In this document: positions 35,434 through 44,665 of the stretch, one piece after another
Layout: each line of letters begins with the position of its first letter
How positions within the stretch are numbered: the stretch's first letter is position 1
NCBI GenBank assembly: GCA_903900155.1
Contig: CAIUMD010000084.1
Location: 1 to 51,441, forward strand
Length of the DNA stretch: 51,441 nt
Source: an uncultured Caulobacterales bacterium
GTDB taxonomy: Bacteria > Pseudomonadota > Alphaproteobacteria > Caulobacterales > Caulobacteraceae
Direction: 5' to 3'
Program-made: the position numbers and the translations under genes
The notes under the pieces: generated by a model
Databases searched by the model: none
Seen by the model: the letters and a program-made list of their open reading frames with translations, nothing else
What the model was told of the DNA's origin: nothing

Positions 35434-37056
35434 ATGGGGTTTTCACGCTTCACGGCGGGAGTGGTTTCGGCGCTGGCGCTCAGCCTGGCCGGCGCCGCCC
35501 TTGCGGCCGACATTCCGAGACTGGTCGAGAAAGACGGCCGTCACGCCCTGATGGTCGACGGCGCGCCGTTCCTGATCCTGGGCGCCCAGGTCAACAACTC
35601 GTCCGCCTGGCCCTCGCAGATGCCCAAGGTCTGGCCGGCTGTCGAGAAGATGGGCGCCAACACCATCCAGGTCCCGATCGCCTGGGAGCAGATCGAGCCG
35701 GTCGAGGGCAAGTTCGACTTCTCGTACCTGGACCTCCTGCTGACCCAGGCCCGCCAGCACAATGTCCGCCTGGTGCTGCTGTGGTTCGGCACGTGGAAGA
35801 ACAGCTCGCCGTCCTATGCGCCCGAGTGGGTCAAGCTGGACGACAAGCGCTTCCCGCGTCTGAAGAAGGAGGATGGTGAGCGGTCGTACTCGATGTCGCC
35901 GCTGGCCCCGTCGACGCTGGACGCCGACCGCAGGGCCTTCGTGGCCCTGATGACCCACCTGAAGGCCAAGGACAGCGCCGAGCGCACGGTCATCATGGTC
36001 CAGGTCGAGAACGAGACGGGGACCTACGGCACGGTCCGCGACTTTGGGCCCGCGGCCCAGAAGGTCTTCGACGGTCCCGCGCCGGCCGCGCTGGTCAAGG
36101 CCGTGGGCGCCAAGCCCGGTACGTGGAGCCAGGCGTTCGGCAAGGACGCGGATGAGTTTTTCCACGCCTGGCACATCGGCCGTTTCGTCGACCAGGTCGC
36201 GGCGGCGGGCAAGGCCGTCTATCCGCTGCCGATGTACGTCAACGCCGCCCTGCGCGACCCCATCAAGCCGGGCGAGCCCAGGAGCTATTCGGCCGGCGGC
36301 CCGACCGACAATGTCCTCGGCGTCTGGAAGGCCGCGGCCCCCTCGATCGACCTGATCGCGCCCGACATCTACATGAAGGAGTCGGTCAAGTATTCGGCCG
36401 CCCTGGCCCACTACAAGCGGCCCGGCAACGCGCTGTTCGTGGCCGAGACCGGCAACGATCCGGTCTATGCCCGCTACGTCTTCGACACGCTGGGCCGGCA
36501 GGGCATCGGCTTCTCGCCGTTCGGCATGGACTATACTGGCTACGCCAACTTCCCGCTGGGCGCGGCCAAGCTGGACGAGGCGACGGTCGAGGCTTTCGCG
36601 GCCAATTACCGCCTGCTGGGACCCATGGCCCGGGAGTGGGCCAGGCTCTCCTTCGAGAACAAGGTGTTCGGCGGCTCCGAGCCCGACGACCGGTCGCCCC
36701 AGACGACGACCATGGGCGCCTGGACCGTCACCCTGCGCTACGGCAAGTGGCAGTTCGGGGCGTCCGACTGGACCTGGCTCAAGGACCGCCCGGCCGGTCC
36801 CCAGGGCCCGGACGGCGGCGGGATCGTCGCCCAGCTGTCGCCCGACGAGTTCCTGGTCACCGGCCGCAACGTCCGCTTCGAGTTCGGCCGGGCGGCGAAA
36901 GACAACAAACCGATGCTGATGGCCCGCGTGGAAGAGGGTCACTTCGAGAACGGCCAGTGGGTCTTCGACCGCCTGTGGAACGGCGACCAGACCGACTACG
37001 GCCTCAACTTCACCGGCGGCTCGCAGATCCTGCGGGTCAAGCTCGCCACCTACTGA
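35434..37056 (+). CDS. GH35 beta-galactosidase with DUF5597-type C-terminal domain
   Basis: 540 residues, signal peptide MGFSRFTAGVVSALALSLAG ending near ALA-AD. GH35 barrel: acid/base E194 in VQVENETG, nucleophile E338 in FVAETGND. The C-terminal 130 residues resemble DUF5597, as in the Cellvibrio xyloglucan beta-galactosidase Bgl35A type. Expected to remove beta-galactosyl residues from xyloglucan oligosaccharides in the periplasm. GGAGGAGG precedes the ATG at 35434. It is followed after 11 nt by the GH31 gene, so they form an operon. Confidence 0.9.
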   Translation: MGFSRFTAGVVSALALSLAGAALAADIPRLVEKDGRHALMVDGAPFLILGAQVNNSSAWPSQMPKVWPAVEKMGANTIQVPIAWEQIEPVEGKFDFSYLDLLLTQARQHNVRLVLLWFGTWKNSSPSYAPEWVKLDDKRFPRLKKEDGERSYSMSPLAPSTLDADRRAFVALMTHLKAKDSAERTVIMVQVENETGTYGTVRDFGPAAQKVFDGPAPAALVKAVGAKPGTWSQAFGKDADEFFHAWHIGRFVDQVAAAGKAVYPLPMYVNAALRDPIKPGEPRSYSAGGPTDNVLGVWKAAAPSIDLIAPDIYMKESVKYSAALAHYKRPGNALFVAETGNDPVYARYVFDTLGRQGIGFSPFGMDYTGYANFPLGAAKLDEATVEAFAANYRLLGPMAREWARLSFENKVFGGSEPDDRSPQTTTMGAWTVTLRYGKWQFGASDWTWLKDRPAGPQGPDGGGIVAQLSPDEFLVTGRNVRFEFGRAAKDNKPMLMARVEEGHFENGQWVFDRLWNGDQTDYGLNFTGGSQILRVKLATY

Positions 37057-37067
37057 CGGGACCTGGC

Positions 37068-39902
37068 ATGCGTATCCTGACCCTCTCCGCCTTCAGCCTC
37101 GCGCTCATGGCCTCCACCTCGGCCTTCGCCCTGGACGGCGGCTTCGAGAAGACCGCCGACGGCGTCATCGTCACCCCCGCCTCGGGCCCGGCCAAGAAGG
37201 TCCGGCTGCAGGTGATGAACGACCGGACCATCCGCGTCACCGCCTCGCCGACCGAGACCATCGACGCGCCGCAGAGCCTGATGGTCATCGCGGCCTCCAA
37301 GACCTCCGGCTTCACGGTGACCGAAGCCGCCGGCAAGGTCGTGCTGAAGGCCGGCAAGGCCACCGCCGAGGTGACGCTGAAGGACGGCCAGGTCGTCTTC
37401 AAGGACGCGGCCGGCAAGACCGTCCTGGCCGAGCAGGGGCGGGCGGCGTTCAAGCCGGTCACCATCGACGGCAAGGGCTTCTACGGCATTTCGCAGCGCT
37501 TCAATCCGTCTACGGATGAAGGCTTCTATGGCCTGGGCCAGCACCAGAACGGCCAGATGAACTATAACGGCCAGGACGTCGAGCTGGCGCAGTACAATCG
37601 CGACATCGCCGTGCCGTTCGTGCTGTCGACCCGCAACTACGGCGTCCTGTGGGACAACAACGGCATCACCCGCTTCGGCGACCCGAGCCCCTACGCCCTG
37701 GCCTCGCGCGACCTGAAGATCACCGACGAGAAGGGCAAGGCGGGCGGCTTCACCGCTAAGTACTACGTCAAGGGCGAGTTGAAGCTGACCCGGACCGAGA
37801 AGGACATCGACTACCAGTACCTGGACGACCTGGGGAGCTGGCCGGCGCAGCTGCAGACGGCGGACAAGAAGCCGGTGAAGGGCGCGACCGTGGTCTGGGA
37901 GGGCTATGTCGAGCCCAAGACCAGCGGCGTGCAGAAGTTCAAGCTGTACTCGTCCAGCTACGCCAAGATCTGGGTCGACGGGCAGCTGAAGATCGACCGC
38001 TGGCGGCAGAACTGGAACCCGTGGTTCCACAATTTCACCGTCCCGATGAAGGCGGGCAGCAAGCACAAGGTGCGGGTCGAGTGGGATCCCAACGACGGCT
38101 ATGTCGCCCTGCTGCACAACGACCCGATCCCGGCCGCGCAGCAGAAGTCGCTGACCCTGACCTCCGAGGTCGCCCACACGATCGACTACTATTTCGTCTC
38201 GGGCGACAATCTGGACCAGGTGGTGTCGGGCTATCGTGAGCTGACCGGCAAGGCCCAGGCCCTGCCGCGCTGGTCGTACGGCTTCTGGCAGAGCCGCCAG
38301 CGCTACAACACCCAGGACGAGCTGGTCGGGGTGGTCAAGGAGTATCGCAAGCGCGGCGTGCCGCTGGACAACATCGTCCTCGACTGGCGCTACTGGAAGG
38401 ACGACAGCTGGGGCAGCCACGAGTTCGACAAGACCCGCTTCCCCGATCCGAAGAAGATGCTGAAGGACGTCCACGACCTGGACGCCCACTTCATGATCTC
38501 GATCTGGCCCAAGTTCTATCCGACGACCAAGAACTACAAGGAGCTGGACGCCAAGGGCTTCATGTACCACCGCAACGTCGAGCAGGGCGCGCTGGACTGG
38601 GTGGGGCCGGGTTACCTGAACTCGTTCTACGATCCCTATACCCAGGAAGCGCGCGACATCTACTGGCGCCAGGTCAAGGACAATTTAGGCGGCATTGGCG
38701 TCGACGCCTGGTGGATGGACTCAGACGAGCCGGACATGCACTCCAACCTCGACATCCCCGAGCGCACCCTGCGCATGGGGCCGACCGCCAAGGGGCCGGG
38801 GGCGGAGTTCTTCAACTCGTACCCGCTGCTGCACACCCAGGCGGTGTTCGACGGCGAGCATGCGCGCGATCCCAACAAGCGCTCGTACATCTTCTCGCGC
38901 TCGGGCTTTGGCGGCATCCAGCGCCAGGGCGTGGCCCTGTGGAGCGGCGACGTCGTGGCCCGCTGGGACGACTTCAAGGACCAGATCTCGGCCGGCGTGA
39001 ATCTCTCGATGTCGGGCATCCCCAACTGGACCACCGACATTGGCGGCTTCTCGGTCGAGGACCGCTACATCAACCGCGAGGCCGCCCACTGGGCCGAGTG
39101 GCAGGAGTTGAACCTGCGCTGGTTCCAGTTCGGCGCCTTCAGCCCCCTGTTCCGCAGCCACGGCGAGGAGCCCTTCCGCGAGATCTGGAACCTCGCCGAC
39201 GAGGGGACCGAGGTCTATAAGAGCCTCGTCTGGTACGACGAGCTGCGCTACCGGCTGATGCCCTACACCCTGACCCTGGCGGGCGAGACCTATCACCGCG
39301 ACGGCAGCATCATGCGCGGCCTGGTCATGGACTATCCCAGCGACCTGAAGGCCCGCGACGTCAATGACGAGTACCTGTACGGCTCGGCGTTCCTCGTGGC
39401 CCCGGTTACCGAGTTCAAGGCGCGCTCGCGGTCGGTCTATCTGCCGGCCGGGACCACCTGGTACGATTTCGAGACGGGCAAGGCCCATGCCGGCGGCCAA
39501 TCGATCAAGGCCGACGCCCCGCTGGGCCGCATGCCGCTGTTCGTGAAGGCCGGCGCGATCGTGCCGACCACCGAGGTCCAGCAATATGTCGGCGAAAAGC
39601 CCGACCTACCGATCACGCTCGTCATCTACACGGGCAAGGACGGGACGTACGAGCTGTACGAAGACGACGGCCTGACCATGGCCTATCAGCGCGGGGCCTA
39701 CAGCCGCATCCCGATCCGCTACGACAATGCCTCGGGACGGGTGGTGATCGGCGCGCGGTCGGGTCGGTTCGACGGCATGGTGGACAAGCGCACCTTCAAG
39801 GTCCGTTTCATCGGCGCGGGCGCCAAGCCGACGGACTTCGCCGCGACGGCCGACGCGACGGTGGAATATGCGGGTGACGTGGTGGTGGTGACGCGGAAGT
39901 AG
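37068..39902 (+). CDS. GH31 alpha-xylosidase with inserted PA14 domain
   Basis: 944 residues, signal peptide MRILTLSAFSLALMASTSAF. GH31 N-terminal beta domain, interrupted at about residues 225-355 by a PA14 domain (GFTAKYYVKGELKL, VVWEGYVEPKTSGVQKFKLY, IWVDGQLKI, HKVRVEWDPNDGYVALL). Then the TIM barrel with nucleophile D551 (WWMDSDEPD) and acid/base D628 (ALWSGDVV), and C-terminal beta domains. PA14 insertion at this place is characteristic of xyloglucan-active alpha-xylosidases such as Cellvibrio Xyl31A. Predicted to remove the non-reducing-end alpha-1,6-xylose of xyloglucan oligosaccharides. Confidence 0.93.
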   Translation: MRILTLSAFSLALMASTSAFALDGGFEKTADGVIVTPASGPAKKVRLQVMNDRTIRVTASPTETIDAPQSLMVIAASKTSGFTVTEAAGKVVLKAGKATAEVTLKDGQVVFKDAAGKTVLAEQGRAAFKPVTIDGKGFYGISQRFNPSTDEGFYGLGQHQNGQMNYNGQDVELAQYNRDIAVPFVLSTRNYGVLWDNNGITRFGDPSPYALASRDLKITDEKGKAGGFTAKYYVKGELKLTRTEKDIDYQYLDDLGSWPAQLQTADKKPVKGATVVWEGYVEPKTSGVQKFKLYSSSYAKIWVDGQLKIDRWRQNWNPWFHNFTVPMKAGSKHKVRVEWDPNDGYVALLHNDPIPAAQQKSLTLTSEVAHTIDYYFVSGDNLDQVVSGYRELTGKAQALPRWSYGFWQSRQRYNTQDELVGVVKEYRKRGVPLDNIVLDWRYWKDDSWGSHEFDKTRFPDPKKMLKDVHDLDAHFMISIWPKFYPTTKNYKELDAKGFMYHRNVEQGALDWVGPGYLNSFYDPYTQEARDIYWRQVKDNLGGIGVDAWWMDSDEPDMHSNLDIPERTLRMGPTAKGPGAEFFNSYPLLHTQAVFDGEHARDPNKRSYIFSRSGFGGIQRQGVALWSGDVVARWDDFKDQISAGVNLSMSGIPNWTTDIGGFSVEDRYINREAAHWAEWQELNLRWFQFGAFSPLFRSHGEEPFREIWNLADEGTEVYKSLVWYDELRYRLMPYTLTLAGETYHRDGSIMRGLVMDYPSDLKARDVNDEYLYGSAFLVAPVTEFKARSRSVYLPAGTTWYDFETGKAHAGGQSIKADAPLGRMPLFVKAGAIVPTTEVQQYVGEKPDLPITLVIYTGKDGTYELYEDDGLTMAYQRGAYSRIPIRYDNASGRVVIGARSGRFDGMVDKRTFKVRFIGAGAKPTDFAATADATVEYAGDVVVVTRK

Positions 39903-39914
39903 GCCGCTGAAACG

Positions 39915-40009
39915 GAAACCTCGTCCTTCGACAAGCTCAGGATGAGGTTTCCTACTGCACGGTGATTAAAGTCGTCCTCACCCTGAGCCTGTCGAAGGGC
40001 GAGGGCGGC
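39915..40009. repeat. intergenic palindrome, family A, copy 3
   Basis: The same GAAACCTCGTCCTTCGACAA left arm as the copies at 642 and 8566 and the same CCTGAGCCTGTCGAAGGGCG right arm. It lies between the convergent GH31 and LysR genes and could act as a two-way terminator. Confidence 0.87.
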
Positions 40010-40016
40010 CGCACCG

Positions 40017-40916
40017 CTAGTCCGCCTGCCCCTTGAACCGCTCGATCAGAAACGCCGTCGCCGGGCCGGGCGGCGTATCACTCCGATGCACGGCGTGCAG
40101 CGTGTAGTGCGCGCCCGCCATCTCGGCCATCTCCAGCCGCACCAGCCGGCCGGCCTCCAGATCCTCTCGCACCATCGGTTCGGGCATGTTGCCCCAGCCC
40201 AGGCCTTCCTTCAGCAGGATGTGCTTGGCTCCGAGGTCCGCCAGCCGCCAAGTGTGGGCGCTGGCGACGGCGAAGTCGCGGCCTTCGGTCAGGTGCGAGC
40301 GGTCGGTGAGCACCAGCTGGGTGTGGTCGCGGCCCGCGCCCGGCGCGTTGGGGCCCTGGGCCAGCGGATGGTCGGGCGCGGCCACCGGGATCAGCAGGGT
40401 CGCGCCGACGGCGATATAGTCCAGCTCGTCGCCGCCGTGGACGACATCCAGCGGCCCGGCCACGCCCAGGGTGGCGCGGCGGTCCAGAACCATCTGGGTC
40501 ACGGCCCCCAGGCCCTCGACATGCAGCCGCAGGGTCACGGTCGGGAAGGCCGCCTGGAAGGCTCGCAACGCGTCGACCACCCGCGCCGTCGGCAGCATGA
40601 CGTCGAGCACCAGATGCACCTCGGCTTCGAGGCCTTGCAGCAGGCCCTTGGCTTGCGCGCGTAAGGCGGCGACGTCGCCGGCGATCACCCGAGCGCGCGC
40701 CAGCATCGCCTTGCCGGCCTCGGTGAGCACCGGGCTCTTGGCGGCGTTGCGGTCGAAGAGGGCCAGGCCCAGCTGAGCCTCAAGGTTGGCGATGGCGTAG
40801 CTGATCACCGAATTGGCCCGGTTCAGCCGCCGGGCGGCGGCCGCGAAGCCGCCTTCCTCGACGATGGTCAGGAACACGGTCAGCTGGTCCAGGGTGGGCG
40901 CGCCCGGCTCTCTCAC
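40017..40916 (-). CDS. LysR-family transcriptional regulator
   Basis: 299 residues from GTG 40916 (AGGA 8 nt upstream), a normal LysR length. The frame is open upstream to 41006, but LysR proteins start just before the HTH. HTH: LDQLTVFLTIVEEGGFAAAA, RRLNRANSVISYAIANLEAQ, LGLALFDR. The C-terminal two-lobed sensor domain is complete. It is divergent from wrbA, with a palindrome between them (40929-40947). The likely target is wrbA; the inducer may be a quinone or electrophile (inference). Confidence 0.9.
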   Translation of the reverse strand: MREPGAPTLDQLTVFLTIVEEGGFAAAARRLNRANSVISYAIANLEAQLGLALFDRNAAKSPVLTEAGKAMLARARVIAGDVAALRAQAKGLLQGLEAEVHLVLDVMLPTARVVDALRAFQAAFPTVTLRLHVEGLGAVTQMVLDRRATLGVAGPLDVVHGGDELDYIAVGATLLIPVAAPDHPLAQGPNAPGAGRDHTQLVLTDRSHLTEGRDFAVASAHTWRLADLGAKHILLKEGLGWGNMPEPMVREDLEAGRLVRLEMAEMAGAHYTLHAVHRSDTPPGPATAFLIERFKGQAD

Positions 40917-40928
40917 GTCATTTCCTGT

Positions 40929-40947
40929 CGTTCGAAAAATTCGAACG
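40929..40947. promoter_or_regulatory. LysR-type binding palindrome between lysR and wrbA
   Basis: CGTTCGAA-AAA-TTCGAACG, a perfect 8-bp inverted repeat with a 3-bp spacer, 13 bp upstream of the LysR start. Position and A/T-centred symmetry are typical of an autoregulatory LysR site. Confidence 0.65.
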
Positions 40948-41055
40948 TAATAGACGATTTTATTCGGATATCGCGCAAGGCCGATCGGGATCAAAACCCA
41001 CGCCAACGACGGGGGCGGGTCCCCGTCAAAGCATCAAGGCAAGGGATTAGCCGTC

Positions 41056-41655
41056 ATGGCCAAGGTTCTGGTTCTTTATTATTCGTCCTACGGTCACCTG
41101 GAAACGATGGCCAAGGCCGTCGCCGAGGGCGCCCGAGAAGCCGGCGCGACCGTCGACATCAAGCGCGTGCCCGAAACCGTGCCGCTGGACATCGCCAAGG
41201 GCGCCCACTTCAAGCTGGACCAGGAAGCTCCGGTCGCGGCCGTGGAAGACCTGGCCAATTACGACGCCATCATCGTCGGCGCCCCGACCCGCTTTGGCCG
41301 CATGGCCTCGCAGGTCGCGGCCTTCTTCGACGCGGCTGGCGGCCTGTGGGCCCGCGGCGCCCTGCACGGCAAGGTGGCCGGCGCCTTCACCTCGACGGCG
41401 ACCCAGCACGGCGGTCAGGAAACCACCCTGTTCTCGATCATCACCAACCTGCTGCACTTTGGCACGACGATCGTGGGCCTGGACTACGGCCACGCCGGCC
41501 AGATGACCCTGGACGAAGTCACCGGCGGCAGCCCGTACGGGGCCACCACCCTCGCCGGCGGCGACGGCTCGCGCCAGCCCAGCGCCAACGAACTGGACGG
41601 CGCCCGCTATCAGGGCCGCAAGATCGCCGAGACCGCGATCAAGCTGCACGGCTGA
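41056..41655 (+). CDS. wrbA: NAD(P)H:quinone oxidoreductase WrbA
   Basis: 199 residues, flavodoxin-like fold. The FMN phosphate loop is [41 protein letters not shown] and the DYGHAGQ segment are WrbA hallmarks. It reduces quinones by two electrons, protecting against redox stress. Length is normal. The pair with a divergent LysR gene is a common quinone-stress module. It interrupts the glycan locus and is probably unrelated to it. Confidence 0.95.
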   Translation: MAKVLVLYYSSYGHLETMAKAVAEGAREAGATVDIKRVPETVPLDIAKGAHFKLDQEAPVAAVEDLANYDAIIVGAPTRFGRMASQVAAFFDAAGGLWARGALHGKVAGAFTSTATQHGGQETTLFSIITNLLHFGTTIVGLDYGHAGQMTLDEVTGGSPYGATTLAGGDGSRQPSANELDGARYQGRKIAETAIKLHG

Positions 41656-41672
41656 CGGCGCTGAGTTTGTAA

Positions 41673-41702
41673 CCGGTCGTCTTTCCCCCCACCGACGACC
41701 GG
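41673..41702. terminator. hairpin downstream of wrbA
   Basis: CCGGTCGTC/GACGACCGG 9-bp stem with a 12-nt C-rich loop, 18 nt beyond the wrbA stop. No T-tract follows, so termination would be weak. Confidence 0.4.
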
Positions 41703-41709
41703 CCGTAGA

Positions 41710-41775
41710 GGCCGGCTGGCTCCTTACCCTCCTTCTCTCACTTGAGCGGGAATGGGAGCCGGTCGGCCTTTTCTT
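41710..41775 (+). terminator. intrinsic terminator after wrbA
   Basis: Arms GGCCGGCTGGCTCC (41710-41723) and GGAGCCGGTCGGCC (41755-41768) pair at 12 of 14 positions, followed by TTTTCTTCGTT. Together with the preceding hairpin it closes the wrbA transcript. Confidence 0.6.
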
Positions 41776-41804
41776 CGTTCCACCTGAAAACAAGGAGTCT
41801 CGTC

Positions 41805-41921
41805 ATGCGCCGTCGTGGCAACCTTCTCGGCGACCTCTGGAAAGGGTTCGTCTTCGTGATCACCATCCGGGCGATCGCCAAACACTATCGCTCACCCCGC
41901 TTGCACCTGGCCGATCGCTGA
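41805..41921 (+). CDS. 38-residue basic small protein (candidate)
   Basis: ATG 41805 has a textbook AAGGAG 7 nt upstream, and the frame runs MRRRGNLLGDLWKGFVFVIT and then a basic stretch to LHLADR. It is Arg-rich at the start, has a short hydrophobic patch FVFVIT and a further basic end, and could associate with membrane. No family recognised. It lies just after the wrbA terminator and before the A/T-rich flagellin leader, so it may be its own unit. Support is the Shine-Dalgarno and clean codon bias only. Confidence 0.45.
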   Translation: MRRRGNLLGDLWKGFVFVITIRAIAKHYRSPRLHLADR

Positions 41922-41939
41922 TCCTGCGGTCGGCTTATG

Positions 41940-42157
41940 CCTTATGGCGCACCCAAGTTGAGTTGAAGTTGTTTCATTTTGATACATGTATAGATTTAGA
42001 AATCATTTAATAATTAACAAAATAGTTTGAAATCTTAATTATAGAATACTGAAATATCAACGAACGCTTAGTCCTATTGTGTGAGGATGCACGTGAGCAA
42101 AACGCTCACCGGTCGTCAAAACGACGCCGGAATCCCTCGAATAGGAGCGACTTCGTT
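41940..42157 (+). promoter_or_regulatory. A/T-rich flagellin upstream region and hairpin leader
   Basis: About 41965-42060 is strikingly A/T-rich for this genome. The likely leader holds two hairpins with A-rich loops: GTGAGC-AAAAC-GCTCAC (42093-42109) and GTCGT-CAAA-ACGAC (42112-42125). In Caulobacter the flagellin leader is the target of FlbT-dependent mRNA control, so these stems are good candidates. AGGAG at about 42143 is the ribosome-binding site. I see no well-spaced sigma-54 box. Confidence 0.5.
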
Positions 42158-42979
42158 ATGGCGCTGAACAGCATCAACACGAACAGCGGGGCCATGATCG
42201 CCCTGCAAAACCTGAACGCGACCAACAGCGAACTGCAGACCGTCCAACAGCGCATCAATACCGGCAAGAAGGTGGGCAGCGCCAAGGACAACGGCGCGAT
42301 CTGGGCCATGGCCAAGAACCAGTCGGCCACCGCCTCGTCGCTGAATGCCGTCAAGGACTCGCTGCAACGCGGCCAGTCGACCATCGACGTGGCCCTGGCG
42401 GCCGGCGACACCATCACCGACCTGCTGGGCAAGATGAAGGAAAAGGCCCTGGCCGCTTCCGACACCTCGCTGAACACCTCGTCGTTCAACGCTCTGGTCT
42501 CGGACTTCAACTCGCTGAAGGACCAGATCACGAAGGCGGCCTCGAACGCCAAGTTCAACGGCATCAGCATCGCCGACGGCAGCACCCAAAACCTGACCTT
42601 CCTGGCCAACACCGACGGCTCGGGTTTCACGGTCAAGGCGCAGTCCCTGACCCTGGGCGGCCTGGGTCTCTCGGGTGTCGCGACCTTCGCCACGGCCAGC
42701 GCGGCCAAGACGATGATCGGCACCATCGACAAGGCCATCGGCACCGCCACCAACAAGCTGGCGACCCTGGGTACGTCTTCGACGGGCCTGGACACCCACC
42801 TGACCTTCGTCGGCAAGCTGCAAGACAGCCTGGACGCCGGCGTCGGCAACCTGGTGGACGCCGACCTGGCCAAGGAAAGCGCCAAGCTGCAATCGCTGCA
42901 GACCAAGCAGCAGCTGGGCATCCAGGCCCTGTCGATCGCGAACCAATCCAGTTCGTCGATCCTCAGCCTGTTCCGCTAA
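42158..42979 (+). CDS. flagellin
   Basis: 273 residues from ATG 42158; the longer open frame (42077) would be leader. It begins [20 protein letters not shown] and ends [15 protein letters not shown], so it has conserved D0/D1 helices at both ends and a short central part lacking D2/D3, as Caulobacter FljK/FljM-type flagellins do. Exported by the flagellar type III system and assembled into the filament. Which of the paralogues it is cannot be told by eye. A single copy is present, with a strong terminator after it and no other flagellar genes near. Confidence 0.93.
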   Translation: MALNSINTNSGAMIALQNLNATNSELQTVQQRINTGKKVGSAKDNGAIWAMAKNQSATASSLNAVKDSLQRGQSTIDVALAAGDTITDLLGKMKEKALAASDTSLNTSSFNALVSDFNSLKDQITKAASNAKFNGISIADGSTQNLTFLANTDGSGFTVKAQSLTLGGLGLSGVATFATASAAKTMIGTIDKAIGTATNKLATLGTSSTGLDTHLTFVGKLQDSLDAGVGNLVDADLAKESAKLQSLQTKQQLGIQALSIANQSSSSILSLFR

Positions 42980-43021
42980 GCAGGACCCTCGCGACCGCGT
43001 ATACAGGTCGCCTGAAGAACT

Positions 43022-43050
43022 GGGGCGAGCCGCGAGGCTCGCCCCTTTTT
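43022..43050 (+). terminator. intrinsic terminator of the flagellin gene
   Basis: 10-bp perfect stem GGGGCGAGCC/GGCTCGCCCC, loop GCGA, then T5. It ends 8 nt before the stop of the convergent GH29 gene. Confidence 0.9.
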
Positions 43051-43057
43051 CGTGGCC

Positions 43058-44641
43058 TCAGACCAGGCCGGGGCCTTCGATCTTCAGCACCGGCGTGAAG
43101 GCCGGCCGTCGCTGCGGCAGCTCGACGACCAGGCCGCCAGCCTCCCGTCGGAAGGGCAGGGGATCGGTCCCGCCCAGCAGGGTCACCCGTCGCACCTCGC
43201 CCGGCGCGCCCGAAAGGCTCTCGATCTTCAGGCTGCCCTCGGGCCAGGCCATCGGCAGGGCGTAGAGCGCCCCGGCCTTGGTGGTGAAGCGGATGTCGGC
43301 CGCCTCGAACGGCTTGGCGCGGCCTTCGTTCTGCATGCCCTCGACCAGCTTGGTCGGTCCCTCGCCGAACACGCGCCAGGGTCGCGAGCCGTAGATCGCC
43401 TCGCCATTGACCGCGATCCAGCCGGCCATGTCGGCCAGGACCTTCTCTTCCTTGTCGTCGATCGAGCCGTCGCCGCGCTGGGGGATGGACAGCAGCAGGC
43501 AGCCGTTCTTGCTGACCACGTCGATCAGCCGCTGGATGACGTCGCGGCCGGACTTGTACCCGCCGCGTTCGTACAGCGGCCGGCTGTAGTGCCAGTCGCC
43601 GATGCAGGTGTCGGTCTGCCAGGGCTCGGGCCGCAGGCGGTCGGAGAAGCCGCGCTCGACGTCCTCGACGATGGCCCGCCGCTGCAGCGGCGACAGCTTC
43701 TTGCCCGTCACCACCACGTCGCCGCCATGGCGGTTGTAGTAGCGCGCGGCGGCGTCCAGGCCCGCCTGGCCCAGCGGCAGGCCGTAGTTGTCGAAATAGA
43801 CGAGGTCGGGCCGGTAGCGGTCGACCAGGTCGTTCTGGCGATCCAGCCAGTTCTTCACGAAGCCCGGATTGTTCGGCGGCGGGGTCTCGATCCACTCGCC
43901 GTCATGGGCGGCGTGCCAGGCGTTGGCGGCCTTGATGCTGTCGATCCCGTCGGGGATGACCATGTTTCGGCCGGTATAGAGCGCCTGCGGATCCAGCCCC
44001 TGCCACCACTGGCCCTGGCCGCCGGCCTTGGTCAGGTTGAAGGCGTCGTAGCGCTGCCCCCGGCGTGGCCCCTCGGCGTCATAGCCATAGGCCGTCTGCC
44101 ACCAGTGCCAGGCGTGGGCGGCATGGTTGGAGACCCCAAACCGCAGGCCATGGGCCCGCGCGATCTTGGCCCAGGTCCCGACGATGTCGCGCCCAGGGCC
44201 CACCCGCATGGTGTTCCAGGCGTGGTGGCGGCTGTTGAACATGTCGAGATTGTCGTGGTGGTTGGCCATCGACATGAAGTATTTCGCGCCCGCCGCGACG
44301 TATTTCTTCATCAGGTCTTCGGGGGCCCAGCGCTCGGCCTTCCAGCGCGGGATGAACTGCATGAAGCCGAAATCGGCCGGGTGGCCATAGGTCTTGAGGT
44401 GATGCTCGTAGACCTTGTTGCCCTGCTGGTACATCTGCCGGCCGTACCAGTCGCCGAACTCGGGCACGCACTGCGGGCCCCAGTGCGACCAGATGCCGAG
44501 CTTGGCGTCGCGGAACCACTCGGGGACCTTGTAGCCGGCCGCCAGCGACTCCCAGGACGGCTGGAAGCGCGGGGCGGCGAGCGCGGGCGTGGCTGAGAGC
44601 GCGGCGGTCGCGGCTAGCATGTCGCGTCGGGTGAATGTCAC
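43058..44641 (-). CDS. GH29 alpha-L-fucosidase
   Basis: 527 residues. Tat-like signal (TRRDMLAATAALS). GH29 barrel: KLGIWSHWGPQCVPEFGDWY at the N-terminus, YFMSMANHHDNLDMFNS, and the nucleophile D284 in LVYFDNYG. A C-terminal beta domain follows. It removes alpha-L-fucose, which caps galactose in xyloglucan side chains; many xyloglucan loci use GH95 instead. It lies 179 nt downstream of GH97 on the same strand, separated by a large palindrome, so the two are probably one transcript. Confidence 0.92.
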   Translation of the reverse strand: MTFTRRDMLAATAALSATPALAAPRFQPSWESLAAGYKVPEWFRDAKLGIWSHWGPQCVPEFGDWYGRQMYQQGNKVYEHHLKTYGHPADFGFMQFIPRWKAERWAPEDLMKKYVAAGAKYFMSMANHHDNLDMFNSRHHAWNTMRVGPGRDIVGTWAKIARAHGLRFGVSNHAAHAWHWWQTAYGYDAEGPRRGQRYDAFNLTKAGGQGQWWQGLDPQALYTGRNMVIPDGIDSIKAANAWHAAHDGEWIETPPPNNPGFVKNWLDRQNDLVDRYRPDLVYFDNYGLPLGQAGLDAAARYYNRHGGDVVVTGKKLSPLQRRAIVEDVERGFSDRLRPEPWQTDTCIGDWHYSRPLYERGGYKSGRDVIQRLIDVVSKNGCLLLSIPQRGDGSIDDKEEKVLADMAGWIAVNGEAIYGSRPWRVFGEGPTKLVEGMQNEGRAKPFEAADIRFTTKAGALYALPMAWPEGSLKIESLSGAPGEVRRVTLLGGTDPLPFRREAGGLVVELPQRRPAFTPVLKIEGPGLV

Positions 44642-44665
44642 GAGCGAGTATCCCTAAATCCTTGT

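Noticed and set aside
41944..41960. Sigma-54-like box TGGCGC...TTGA upstream of flagellin
   Set aside because: The spacing between the GG and the TTG parts is about 2 bp too long and the terminal GC is missing.
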